A stretch of 38,118 nucleotides of DNA, taken from NCBI GenBank assembly GCA_947624155.1, contig CANQJB010000010.1:1-38118 (forward strand). Reading direction: 5' to 3'. Both the position numbers and the translations under genes were made by a program. Each line of letters opens with the position of its first letter. Within the stretch, counting starts at the first letter, position 1. The notes beneath the pieces are model-generated. The model did no database searches, was not told the origin of the DNA, and saw nothing but the letters and a program-made list of their open reading frames with translations. This document shows, in pieces, positions 6,396 through 14,342 of this stretch. Source of the DNA: an uncultured Clostridia bacterium (GTDB taxonomy: Bacteria > Bacillota > Clostridia > Oscillospirales > Ruminococcaceae).

Positions 6396-9212
6396 TTAAT
6401 CTTCACCGAGCTTCAGAGCCTTGTTGATATTGATCTGCTTGATAAGTCTCGCGATGACGAGGAAGCCGACCAGAAGCATTACCGCGACGATTGCATAGAG
6501 CTTGTAGTAGTCGCTGCGCTGGGAGACGACCTTGAACGGCGGCACCTGATCGGTGACATTGTAGAGCACCTGGAAGAGCGGGACAAAGATGTCGGAGGCA
6601 ATTCCGCCGATAATTATCGAGAGGAAGATTGAAACGCCGGAGACGAGAATCTGCTCATAAATTATCATCGAGATTATCTCTCTGAAGGACATACCCATTG
6701 CGCGGAGGATACCGAACTGGAGAGTTCTGCCCTTGATCGAGAGGATCCAGTAGATCAGGAAGCCGATGAAGCACATCGCCATGATCGTGATGAAGCCGAG
6801 AGTCAGAGCGCCGTTGACGCCCTGGAGGACTGCGTCGGTCTTTGAGGAGACGATTAGCTGAGTTGCAACGTCGAGGCGGGTCGCGGTGATGTCGTTGGCG
6901 ACGATTCCGTCATAGAACGCGGCGATGTCGGCGTCGTCAGTCATATCGAGCCAGACTTCATAGGGCTCGGTGATCGTCATTATGCTGACATAGTCATAGT
7001 TCATGATGACAAAGTCTCGGTATTCGCCGGAGGAGTTCTTTTCATAGGGGTTGACGCTCGGCCAGAAGTCGACTATCGCGACGACGGTTGCTTCAAACCA
7101 GTCGTTTCTCGCCCATTTGACCTCGATCACGTCGCCGAGCTTTATTCCCTTCTTGTCAGCATAGGACTGGGAGATAATCACGCCGTCCTGACACTCGCTG
7201 AGGGCGTTGATGTAGTAGTTGATATGAACCGGCAGGAGGTCGGAGCGGAACCAGGCGACCTGGGCGAACTGATCCGGAATGATCGCGGTCAGGTGGCAGT
7301 CGGGCTGGGTCGAGCCCTCATAGCGGAGCTGGACGCTGTCTCTCTGGAAGACAGGCGTTGCGAGCTCGACGCCGGGGAGGGTCGAATAGCGCTCAAACTC
7401 AGGCTCGGTATATTGGGTGGTTGAGCTTTCCTCGCCGGTCTCGGGGTCGATCACCTTGACGCGGCTGGTCTTCCACGCTTCGGTAATTACCGCGTCGGCG
7501 CCGAGGTTATAGCGAATGCGCTCTTCTGTGTTGCGGTTTATCGCTCGGGCGGTGTTGGCCGAGAATATTCCGAGCGCAACGGTCAGGATCAGGAAGATCA
7601 TTATGAACTTTTCACGCCCGGTCGAGGAGCGGCCGATGTTGTTGAGCGAGATATATGCCGCGGGGGACCAGTGCTTGCGGCCGATATTATAGACAAGCCT
7701 GATGAAATAGGGGTAAATTCTGACGCAAAGCAGACCCGCGCCGAGGATAAATACCGTCGACGCCGCAAACATCAGCGGGTTCATATTCGCCGAGGTATCG
7801 ACAATTCCCTGAGAGATCAGGTTTTCGTTGGTTCGGTTATACCACCAGAGCCAGACGACCGGCAGGACAACGCAGAAGATATCGAGGAAGGAGCGCTGCC
7901 AGAACGGCTTTTTCTGCTCGTGGGCCTTCGACTGCTTGTGGGCGACGATTGAAACTCTCGAAGCCGGAATTATCGGCAGGAGTGTGGTGACAAAGAAGAC
8001 GGCGACCGCGATCAGCGCATAGACAAACGGCGCTAAAGAAAGCTTTGCTTTGAGCGCAGGGCGGTTGACGAACTCCATAAAGCCGTTGGAAACGCCGAGG
8101 ATATTGCAGAGCCCGAGGCCGACAAACGGGCCGATCAGCGCGGAAACAGCGCCGAGGATCAGGGTTTCATAGGCGTAGATTCTGAGTATCTGCCAAGAGG
8201 AAGCGCCGCGCGATTTAAGCATCGCGATCTCGTTTCTCTCCGACTCGATATTGAGCTGGGAGACCATGAACAGATAGAAGACGAGCATCAGAACAACAGG
8301 AATGTCGAGCATCAGAAGGATATACCTGAGCGAAGCGGCTTTACCCGCATATTCTTCGAGAACTTCCTTCGCGGGGACCTCAAAGGTGCAGTTTTCCTCT
8401 TTATACTGCTCCTCCTGAGTGGCGAAGCTGTTGCGAACGTGCTCGATCACGTTCATGTCGATATTCTGGTAGTCGATGATGATTCGGCAGTCGACATTGT
8501 TGAGGTTGACGACGCCGGTAAAGATCATATCCTCGGTCAGGGTGGTGAAGTCGGCGAAGAAGGTGTTGTCATATTCCGACAGACCCTCTGACCAATATGT
8601 ATCGGTTGGGCTGACGAGGTCGAAGGTGCCGACGATCTTGATCTTGACCGTTTCGCCGGGGGTGATGATGTTCGTGACCTCATAGACCTCGTCCATCATT
8701 ACCTGAGAGACCTGGAGAGCGCGCTCGGTGCATATTACTTCATAAGCGCCGTCCTCGTCCTTGCCGGGATTATACATTCGGCCGTTGGTGATCTGGATAT
8801 GGCCGTCCATCTCGGTCATTGAACCGAGCTTTAACATCGAGGGCTCGCCCGACTCCGTCTCGATATTCGTTACATAAAGATAGGAGTCACAGGTGAACGC
8901 CTTGTAGTTTTCGTAGGGAACAAGAAGGTTGTTGAAGCGGTCTACCGCGCGCGCATAGACGTTCAGAACATTTGCGCGCTGGTTAGCGGCGTTGGTGCCG
9001 CTGACGATAGTCTTTGACACGGCATATACGCCGGGATATTGCCCCTCTTCCTCCTGATATGCCTGCATATCCTTTATCAGCATACGCTGAAGAGAAGCGT
9101 GCATATATATCGGAATGGTACTTGTCATCGCGGTGGCCATTACAAAGCCGATCAAAAGACATATTACCATCCACTTTGTATTGCGCATCTTGCGCAGCAA
9201 TAATGTCAGCAT
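6396..9212 (-). CDS. ABC transporter permease with two FtsX domains (MacB/LolE-like)
   Basis: A 938-residue membrane protein with an N-terminal membrane anchor (about 15-37), a large extracytoplasmic domain, a first FtsX block with membrane segments near 300, 350 and 400, further middle segments (about 445-565), a second extracytoplasmic domain (about 570-810), and a C-terminal FtsX block with three segments. The cytoplasmic motif IKGRTLQFGILRAMGMSF in the last block is the characteristic FtsX loop (ilRamG). Such permeases do not form a substrate channel in the membrane but pass mechanical force from a LolD/MacB-type ATPase to substrates or hydrolases outside. No ATPase domain is present in this protein; the partners are probably the two ATPases at the far end of the cluster (24134-25769). 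It follows the fusion-protein gene by 42 nt and is the last gene of the transcription unit. Confidence 0.9.
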   Translation of the reverse strand: MLTLLLRKMRNTKWMVICLLIGFVMATAMTSTIPIYMHASLQRMLIKDMQAYQEEEGQYPGVYAVSKTIVSGTNAANQRANVLNVYARAVDRFNNLLVPYENYKAFTCDSYLYVTNIETESGEPSMLKLGSMTEMDGHIQITNGRMYNPGKDEDGAYEVICTERALQVSQVMMDEVYEVTNIITPGETVKIKIVGTFDLVSPTDTYWSEGLSEYDNTFFADFTTLTEDMIFTGVVNLNNVDCRIIIDYQNIDMNVIEHVRNSFATQEEQYKEENCTFEVPAKEVLEEYAGKAASLRYILLMLDIPVVLMLVFYLFMVSQLNIESERNEIAMLKSRGASSWQILRIYAYETLILGAVSALIGPFVGLGLCNILGVSNGFMEFVNRPALKAKLSLAPFVYALIAVAVFFVTTLLPIIPASRVSIVAHKQSKAHEQKKPFWQRSFLDIFCVVLPVVWLWWYNRTNENLISQGIVDTSANMNPLMFAASTVFILGAGLLCVRIYPYFIRLVYNIGRKHWSPAAYISLNNIGRSSTGREKFIMIFLILTVALGIFSANTARAINRNTEERIRYNLGADAVITEAWKTSRVKVIDPETGEESSTTQYTEPEFERYSTLPGVELATPVFQRDSVQLRYEGSTQPDCHLTAIIPDQFAQVAWFRSDLLPVHINYYINALSECQDGVIISQSYADKKGIKLGDVIEVKWARNDWFEATVVAIVDFWPSVNPYEKNSSGEYRDFVIMNYDYVSIMTITEPYEVWLDMTDDADIAAFYDGIVANDITATRLDVATQLIVSSKTDAVLQGVNGALTLGFITIMAMCFIGFLIYWILSIKGRTLQFGILRAMGMSFREIISMIIYEQILVSGVSIFLSIIIGGIASDIFVPLFQVLYNVTDQVPPFKVVSQRSDYYKLYAIVAVMLLVGFLVIARLIKQININKALKLGED

Positions 9213-9254
9213 TTGGGTCCTCCTTAATCAGACTGGCGAAAAGTTGAAGCTTAA

Positions 9255-10304
9255 TTACCGGATAATTACTTCATCGCCGGGTTCGAGACCGGAGGTGATT
9301 TCAACGAGCGAACCGCTCTGGAGACCCTTTGTGACTGTTACCTGAACTCTTTCGTTGTCCTTAAATACATAGACTACATCGACTCCGTTGACCTTTTTAA
9401 CGAGGTTGGCGGAGATTACGATCACGTTCTCGCGCTTGTCGAGAATCAGAAGCGTATCGGCGATGTTGCCGACGGCGGAGGACTCGGGAATGATGTCGTT
9501 GAACTTTACGATGATGTCCTCAGACTGCTCGCCGAGAACATCTTCGCCGGCGGAGTCGACCTTTGCGCTCTCGGTCGTCTCGTCCCACTGGCGGCCGGAC
9601 TTGTTGCGGACAATCGTTCCGTCGAAGTATTCGCCGTTGTAGCGAATGGTGATCGGGCGGCCGATCAGAAATTCGCCGACGTCGTTATTCGGGTCGATTT
9701 TTATGTAGAGGTCGGTGATGTCGATAACCGTCGCGACGGTCTCGCCGGGGTTGACCCAGTCGCCGGGGGAGCAGGTCTTGACATAGGAAACGGTTCCGCC
9801 GACGTCGGTATAGAGCTTTGCGCCCTCCTTTTCGGCATAGAGCTTATCGAGGTCGAGCTGCATCAGGTCGATGTCGAGCTGCTCCTTGGCCTTGACGTTT
9901 TCGGACTCGTGCTTTTCAATCGCGATCTCAAGCTCGAGCTTTTCGCGCTCCATTTCCATTTCCTTGATCGCAATCTCCTGATCGAGCTCATAGGTGTCGA
10001 ACTCGGCGATCAAATCGCCTACCTCGACCATCTGACCGGCAGTCACATAAACGGCCTTGATGTTGCCGCCGCGCTCGGTGAACCGCGCGTTGTATTCGGT
10101 GCCGGAAGCGATGGTTCCGGGAGTAAGGACCTGGCGGGTGATGTCTTTAAGAGTCGCGGTCGTGGTGGTGTATGAGACTTCGCTGGCCTTAACGACCGGC
10201 GCCTCTAAAAGCTCCTCTTCCTCCGGCAGAAAGTAGCAGCCGCTCAGAGAGGTCAGCGCCAAAAGCAGCGCAAGCGAAAGCGAAATGATCCTTGATATTT
10301 TCAT
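9255..10304 (-). CDS. HlyD/MacA-like periplasmic-adaptor lipoprotein
   Basis: A 349-residue membrane fusion protein. The signal peptide ends in SLSGC, giving a lipid-modified C23. A biotinyl-lipoyl-like half motif lies at about 65-110 (TPGTIASGTEYNA, VYVTAGQMVEVGDLIAEFD). A short charged alpha-helical hairpin (about 110-160) and the second lipoyl half (DVGGTVSYVKTCSPGDWVNPGE) follow, then a beta-barrel domain and a C-terminal membrane-proximal domain (TVTKGLQSGSLVEITSGLEPGDEVII). In Firmicutes such proteins pair with MacB-like FtsX permeases, here the next gene. An excellent AGGAGG site and a separate promoter (10365-10393) allow expression apart from the rest of the cluster. Confidence 0.9.
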   Translation of the reverse strand: MKISRIISLSLALLLALTSLSGCYFLPEEEELLEAPVVKASEVSYTTTTATLKDITRQVLTPGTIASGTEYNARFTERGGNIKAVYVTAGQMVEVGDLIAEFDTYELDQEIAIKEMEMEREKLELEIAIEKHESENVKAKEQLDIDLMQLDLDKLYAEKEGAKLYTDVGGTVSYVKTCSPGDWVNPGETVATVIDITDLYIKIDPNNDVGEFLIGRPITIRYNGEYFDGTIVRNKSGRQWDETTESAKVDSAGEDVLGEQSEDIIVKFNDIIPESSAVGNIADTLLILDKRENVIVISANLVKKVNGVDVVYVFKDNERVQVTVTKGLQSGSLVEITSGLEPGDEVIIR

Positions 10305-10364
10305 GTTGTTCCTCCTATGGTAAATATCAAAAAATTGAGTCCGAAGTATTTCCGAATTACTTCT

Positions 10365-10393
10365 ATTTTATCAGAAATTGCGGAATAAATCAA
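10365..10393 (-). promoter_or_regulatory. Internal promoter for the MacA-like/FtsX pair
   Basis: On the minus strand, TTGATT (10393-10388), a 17-bp spacer and TAAAAT (10370-10365), 60 nt upstream of the lipoprotein start. Between it and the GH26 stop lies a GGCG-AAAA-CGCC hairpin without a good T-run, so read-through from the long operon is also possible. Confidence 0.7.
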
Positions 10394-10464
10394 TAGCTGT
10401 GAAAGATTTTTTGGCGTTTTCGCCGAAAATATATTTTAACAGTATGTAATAATCAAATCACATA

Positions 10465-12045
10465 TTACTGGTTGTTGTCAATTTCATCGAGAGTCAGCAC
10501 AAGGCTGCTGTTATAGAACCGAATCCATGCCGCGTCGGGCATATATTCGCCGCCGGGAGAGTAGTCGCCGGTCCAGGCGGAGGCGAAGGACCAGAAGGCT
10601 CTGTCCATCGCGGAATAGTCGGGAATCGGGAAATTCGAGCACTCGCTCAGCGCGACCGGCTTTTCGGCTGAGACGCCGCGCGCGGAGAGAAAGAAGTTTA
10701 TTCCGCTCCTGCCCGCGGCGGGACTGCCGGAGGGGTAATAGACGTCGAGCGAAATAATGTCGCAGTATTCGTCGCCGGGGTACCACTCGGCGTCCTGACC
10801 GTTCCAGACCCAGATCAGGTTGGTCAGGCTGTGATACTCGGTAAACCTCTCGTAGATCAGCTTATAGAGCCAGAGATAGCTGTCCTTGTCGCGCGACCAC
10901 CAGAAAATCCCGCTGCTTGCCTCGGGAAGAGGGCGGAAAATCACCGGCACTCCTGCGTCGCAGAGCCTTTTAAGCTGAGCTGCAGCGAGGTCGATTCCGT
11001 CGATGATCGCGAGCGTTTCGGCGCTGACCTCCTCGGCGTCATATTTTTCGACCAGTTCCGCAGGCTCGACCGTCGCGAGGTCGAGGTCGGAGACAGCCTT
11101 TTGGAGGTCGAAGCCGGTGCGGCTTTGATATACCGAACCGCTCATCGGCCAATTCCAGACATAGCCGACGATTCCTCCGCCGCTCGCCCATTCGAGCGCA
11201 AGCTCGATGTCGCCGGTGTCGGACCCGGCGGAATAGTCCATCAGCTCGCCGAAGCGTATCGCCGGGTATCTGCCGGTTGTCTCGTAGACCAGCTCTAACT
11301 CGGCGTTTGTCCCCTGAGAGACCTGCTGGCCGCTCAGGATTTTTTCGCCGTAGTTGGCGAGAATATAGGAATAGAGCCGAGATGAGTTTTCGTCAGAAGA
11401 TGGGTTAGAGAGCGCGGCGGAGTCAAGATCGTAGGAAAGATCAATAATATCTGAGGAGTTCGAGATCATTATGCAATCGAGATCGACGTTTCCGCTCAGC
11501 CCGGCGACGCTCAGAGTTATCTCCGAGGCCGAAAGATAGATGTTGTCGAATCTCAGCGCCTCGAACTCACCGCTGCCCGAGAGGGTGAATTCCGCAACAG
11601 GCGAACCGTTTATCGTCAGGCTGCCGGATTGCTCGGAATCGGACGCGGCGCGAAGAGTAAGGTTATAGTGCTGCGGCGAGGGTATCTCTGCCGAGACCGA
11701 GACGCTTCCGTCGGGGTAAAGGCCGGTGACGCAGCCGCCGCCCGACCAGCCCTCGCGCACGTCGCTGATCTCGGCGCTCCCCGAAAGGACTCCGCTTTCA
11801 AATTCGACGAGCTGTTCAAATTCCGACGGTTCGATCGGGTAGACCCCCGGGTCGGTGTCGCTGAGGTGAGGTATCTCGGGCTCGGTGACGGCCGGAAGAG
11901 TCTCAAGAGGAGCGGTTTCGGGCGTAGGTTCGGTTTCGGTCGTGTTGCCGGTCATTATCGAGATACCGGCGGTTTCGGCAGGCTGCTGCTGAACAGGATC
12001 GGACCCGGAGGCACAGCCGCAGAAAATCAGCCCGCAGAGGAGCAT
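10465..12045 (-). CDS. GH26-family glycoside hydrolase lipoprotein (beta-mannanase-like) with CBM35-like domain
   Basis: A 526-residue secreted lipoprotein predicted to cleave beta-mannan or a related beta-glycan at the cell surface. The N-terminus is a hydrophobic signal ending FCGC (C11), followed by a Thr/Pro/Glu linker. Residues about 75-197 form a beta-sandwich like CBM35 sugar-binding modules. The GH26 barrel (about 220-515) has the acid/base E375 in RPLPEASSGIFWWS and the nucleophile E468 in VALSECSNFP, plus LIWVWN. GH26 enzymes usually have His directly before the acid/base Glu; here it is Pro. The ATG at 12045 lacks a ribosome site and the signal then lacks its basic residues. An in-frame ATT at 12069, 9 nt after GGGAG, would add ILPKRLLI and restore them, so the true start may be non-AUG. 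It follows the second permease pair. Confidence 0.85.
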   Translation of the reverse strand: MLLCGLIFCGCASGSDPVQQQPAETAGISIMTGNTTETEPTPETAPLETLPAVTEPEIPHLSDTDPGVYPIEPSEFEQLVEFESGVLSGSAEISDVREGWSGGGCVTGLYPDGSVSVSAEIPSPQHYNLTLRAASDSEQSGSLTINGSPVAEFTLSGSGEFEALRFDNIYLSASEITLSVAGLSGNVDLDCIMISNSSDIIDLSYDLDSAALSNPSSDENSSRLYSYILANYGEKILSGQQVSQGTNAELELVYETTGRYPAIRFGELMDYSAGSDTGDIELALEWASGGGIVGYVWNWPMSGSVYQSRTGFDLQKAVSDLDLATVEPAELVEKYDAEEVSAETLAIIDGIDLAAAQLKRLCDAGVPVIFRPLPEASSGIFWWSRDKDSYLWLYKLIYERFTEYHSLTNLIWVWNGQDAEWYPGDEYCDIISLDVYYPSGSPAAGRSGINFFLSARGVSAEKPVALSECSNFPIPDYSAMDRAFWSFASAWTGDYSPGGEYMPDAAWIRFYNSSLVLTLDEIDNNQ

Positions 12046-12086
12046 TATCAGAAGTCTTTTCGGTAAAATATCACAACACTCCCAAA

Positions 12087-12140
12087 CAGGCTTAATAGCA
12101 GGTTTTAAGCCTGCCGCCTCGTTGAAAGGGACGGCAGGCT
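12087..12140. terminator. Two mutually exclusive hairpins before the GH26 gene
   Basis: AGCCTGCCG/CGGCAGGCT (12108-12116 with 12132-12140) and CAGGCTTAA/TTAAGCCTG (12087-12095 with 12105-12113) are each exact 9-bp stems and share the bases 12108-12113. Only one can form at a time. On the minus strand no strong T-run follows, so attenuation, processing or mRNA stability are all possible roles. In the plus direction the first stem is followed by GTCAAAGTTTTTT. Confidence 0.55.
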
Positions 12141-12186
12141 GTCAAAGTTTTTTGCGTTATACTGCGGGTTTACGCAGTTCCGGCAA

Positions 12187-13308
12187 TTACATACCGGTCA
12201 GACCGGATCTCGCGAGACCCTCGGTGAAGTATTTCTGTAAGAATACATACATAACGAGGATCGGCGCGATCGAGAGCAGGCACCCTGCCTCAAGCCAGAC
12301 TATCTTCTTTCTGGTGCCGACCTGAGCGCCGTTAAACAGCTGCTGGTCGAGGGTCGTCGACAGCTTTTGGAGCTGGAGCGCGACGGTGTGGTTGTTTGTG
12401 AAGAAGGTCGAGCTTACATAGAAGTCGTTCCAATACCAGACGATTGCGAAGAGGAAGACGGTCAGGAAGGAAGACGAGGCGTTAGGAACCATAATGCGGA
12501 TAAAGGTCTTGAAGGGGCCGCAGCCGTCGAGATAGGCGGCGTCTTCGAGCTCGATCGGCAGTCCGCGGAAGAACTGACGGAAGATGAAGATAAACAGACC
12601 AGATTTAATACCGTTTGCAAAGATCGCAGGAGCGTACATAACTATGTCGACGTTGATAAGCGAGACATACCATGAGCCGCCGCCCTCGGTCTGCATTATG
12701 GTTTTGCCGAAGATCTCGGTGACGCCCAGATTATGGAGCAGGCTGACAAGGCCGAAGCCCTTGAAGAATGCCCACTGGAGATAGAGCGGGATAACGGTGA
12801 TCTGCGGAGGAACGATGATCTGCATAATGACTATTGCGAAGCAGATGCCCTTGCCCTTGAAGTTAAATCTCGCGAGGCCGTAGCCGGTCAGCGCACAGAC
12901 GACAACCGAAAGCAGCGAGCAGACGATGTTGAGCTTCAGGGTGTTCCAAAGGGTCGCGCCGAAGTCCATTGTTTCCCAGACGTCGATCATGTTGCTGAGG
13001 GTCAGAGACTTCGGGAGCCAGATTACTGACGGGTCGGTCATCTGAACGTTGGGCCTGAACGCAGTCGAGAACATATAGATCAGCGGATAGAGGATTACGA
13101 AGCAGAGGCCGAAGAGAATCATGAAGCGGAAGATCGGCCATACCTTCGAGAGGATCGCCTTGCGGCGAAGATAAGCGGTATGCTCAGGAGAGATTACGCG
13201 CTCATCGAGGGTTCCTGCTTTTTTAGCGGCTTTATAAGCCTTTGCACGCTCTTTTAGAGCCTTTGCGCGTTCTTTTTCAAATTGTTTTTCTTCTTTTGCA
13301 GTTGCCAT
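12187..13308 (-). CDS. Carbohydrate ABC transporter permease, MalG type (pair 2)
   Basis: A 373-residue inner-membrane permease with six predicted membrane helices. The cytoplasmic EAA loop reads EDAAYLDGCGPFKTFIRIMVP (split here at DGCG), the docking site for a MalK/MsmX-type ATPase. The N-terminus carries about 60 extra highly charged residues (many Lys/Glu/Ala) before the first helix, longer than usual MalG proteins. There is also an insertion of about 20 residues near 185-210 (a QTEGGGSW segment) between helices. It starts 14 nt after its MalF-type partner stops, so the two are translated together. Substrate is unknown; the downstream GH26 suggests mannan-type oligosaccharides. Confidence 0.9.
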   Translation of the reverse strand: MATAKEEKQFEKERAKALKERAKAYKAAKKAGTLDERVISPEHTAYLRRKAILSKVWPIFRFMILFGLCFVILYPLIYMFSTAFRPNVQMTDPSVIWLPKSLTLSNMIDVWETMDFGATLWNTLKLNIVCSLLSVVVCALTGYGLARFNFKGKGICFAIVIMQIIVPPQITVIPLYLQWAFFKGFGLVSLLHNLGVTEIFGKTIMQTEGGGSWYVSLINVDIVMYAPAIFANGIKSGLFIFIFRQFFRGLPIELEDAAYLDGCGPFKTFIRIMVPNASSSFLTVFLFAIVWYWNDFYVSSTFFTNNHTVALQLQKLSTTLDQQLFNGAQVGTRKKIVWLEAGCLLSIAPILVMYVFLQKYFTEGLARSGLTGM

Positions 13309-13322
13309 TCAGTATCCCTCCC

Positions 13323-14342
13323 TTATACCTCGTAGTAGACGAATTTGTTGAGTATCGGCAGAACGATGCAGAGCGCGAGAATTACTATCAGGAAGTAGGC
13401 CCACGCCATAGCGGCCGAATACCCGTGGTACCAGTTCGACGCCTCTCGCAGAACTATTGTCATGACGCCGTTGTTCGGGTCGATGAAGGAGTCGACGATG
13501 GTGTAGATCAGGTTGGTGACGATCATCGGGCTGATATAGGGGATAGTAATCTTCCAGAAGAATTCCCAGCCGGTCGCGCCTTCGATCGAGGCGGCTTCTC
13601 TCGCGGAAACGGGAATGTTCTGCAAAGCAGAGAGGAAGATGATGATCTGGATACCGGCGTCCCAAACGAGGTTGAAGATGTTTGAGGTCAGAGTCGAGAT
13701 CAGGTCGGTGATCTTGTCGCTGATGTTGTAAACTCCGAGGAAGTTCATCAGCGCTCCGGTCATATCCGTTTCAAACATCGTCGAGAACTGCTCGGCGCCT
13801 CCGGAATAACCCGAGGTGTCCATATCGCCGTTGATGATCGAGATTACCGGGCCGGTGGCGATTATAACCGGCAGGAAGAATACCGCGCGGGCGAAGGTTC
13901 TGCCGTGGAACTTCTGGTTGAGGATAACCGCGATGAAGATCGAGAAGACGATGATCAGCGGAGTCTGCCAGAGAGTGTCTCTCAGAACGGCGAGAAGAGC
14001 TTCGGTGTATTCGGTGTCGCTTCTGAAAGCGTCGATATAGTTCTTGAGGCCGATGAAGGTTGTTCCCATATAGCCCAGCTCAACAGAGGTCTCATTGAAC
14101 GAATACCAGAGCGAAACCAGAAGAGGTTTCAGGAAGAAGTAAATGGTGCCGATGATCCAGATTGCGAGGAATCCGTAGGCATACAGCGCTTTGCGCTTTT
14201 CATAGGGGATCCTCATGCCCTTGGCCTTCGGCTCTTTGGGAGCCTTGGGGGCTTTGGGCTCTTTGACCTTAGCTTCTTTAGGAGCCTTTGGAGCCTTGAC
14301 TTCCTTGACGGCTTCGGCAGCCGCGTTGTTGGTTTCAGCCAT
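13323..14342 (-). CDS. Carbohydrate ABC transporter permease, MalF type (pair 2)
   Basis: A 339-residue permease with six membrane helices starting near residue 52 and the EAA loop REAASIEGATGWEFFWKIT. The first 50 residues are a cytoplasmic, low-complexity Lys/Pro/Ala tract built of repeats such as KAPKAPKE and VKEPKAPK, not usual in this family. Its ATG overlaps the stop of the DUF5696-like gene as TAATG (shared A at 14342), so translation is coupled. It pairs with the MalG-type permease that follows 14 nt later. No solute-binding protein gene adjoins this pair. Confidence 0.9.
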   Translation of the reverse strand: MAETNNAAAEAVKEVKAPKAPKEAKVKEPKAPKAPKEPKAKGMRIPYEKRKALYAYGFLAIWIIGTIYFFLKPLLVSLWYSFNETSVELGYMGTTFIGLKNYIDAFRSDTEYTEALLAVLRDTLWQTPLIIVFSIFIAVILNQKFHGRTFARAVFFLPVIIATGPVISIINGDMDTSGYSGGAEQFSTMFETDMTGALMNFLGVYNISDKITDLISTLTSNIFNLVWDAGIQIIIFLSALQNIPVSAREAASIEGATGWEFFWKITIPYISPMIVTNLIYTIVDSFIDPNNGVMTIVLREASNWYHGYSAAMAWAYFLIVILALCIVLPILNKFVYYEV

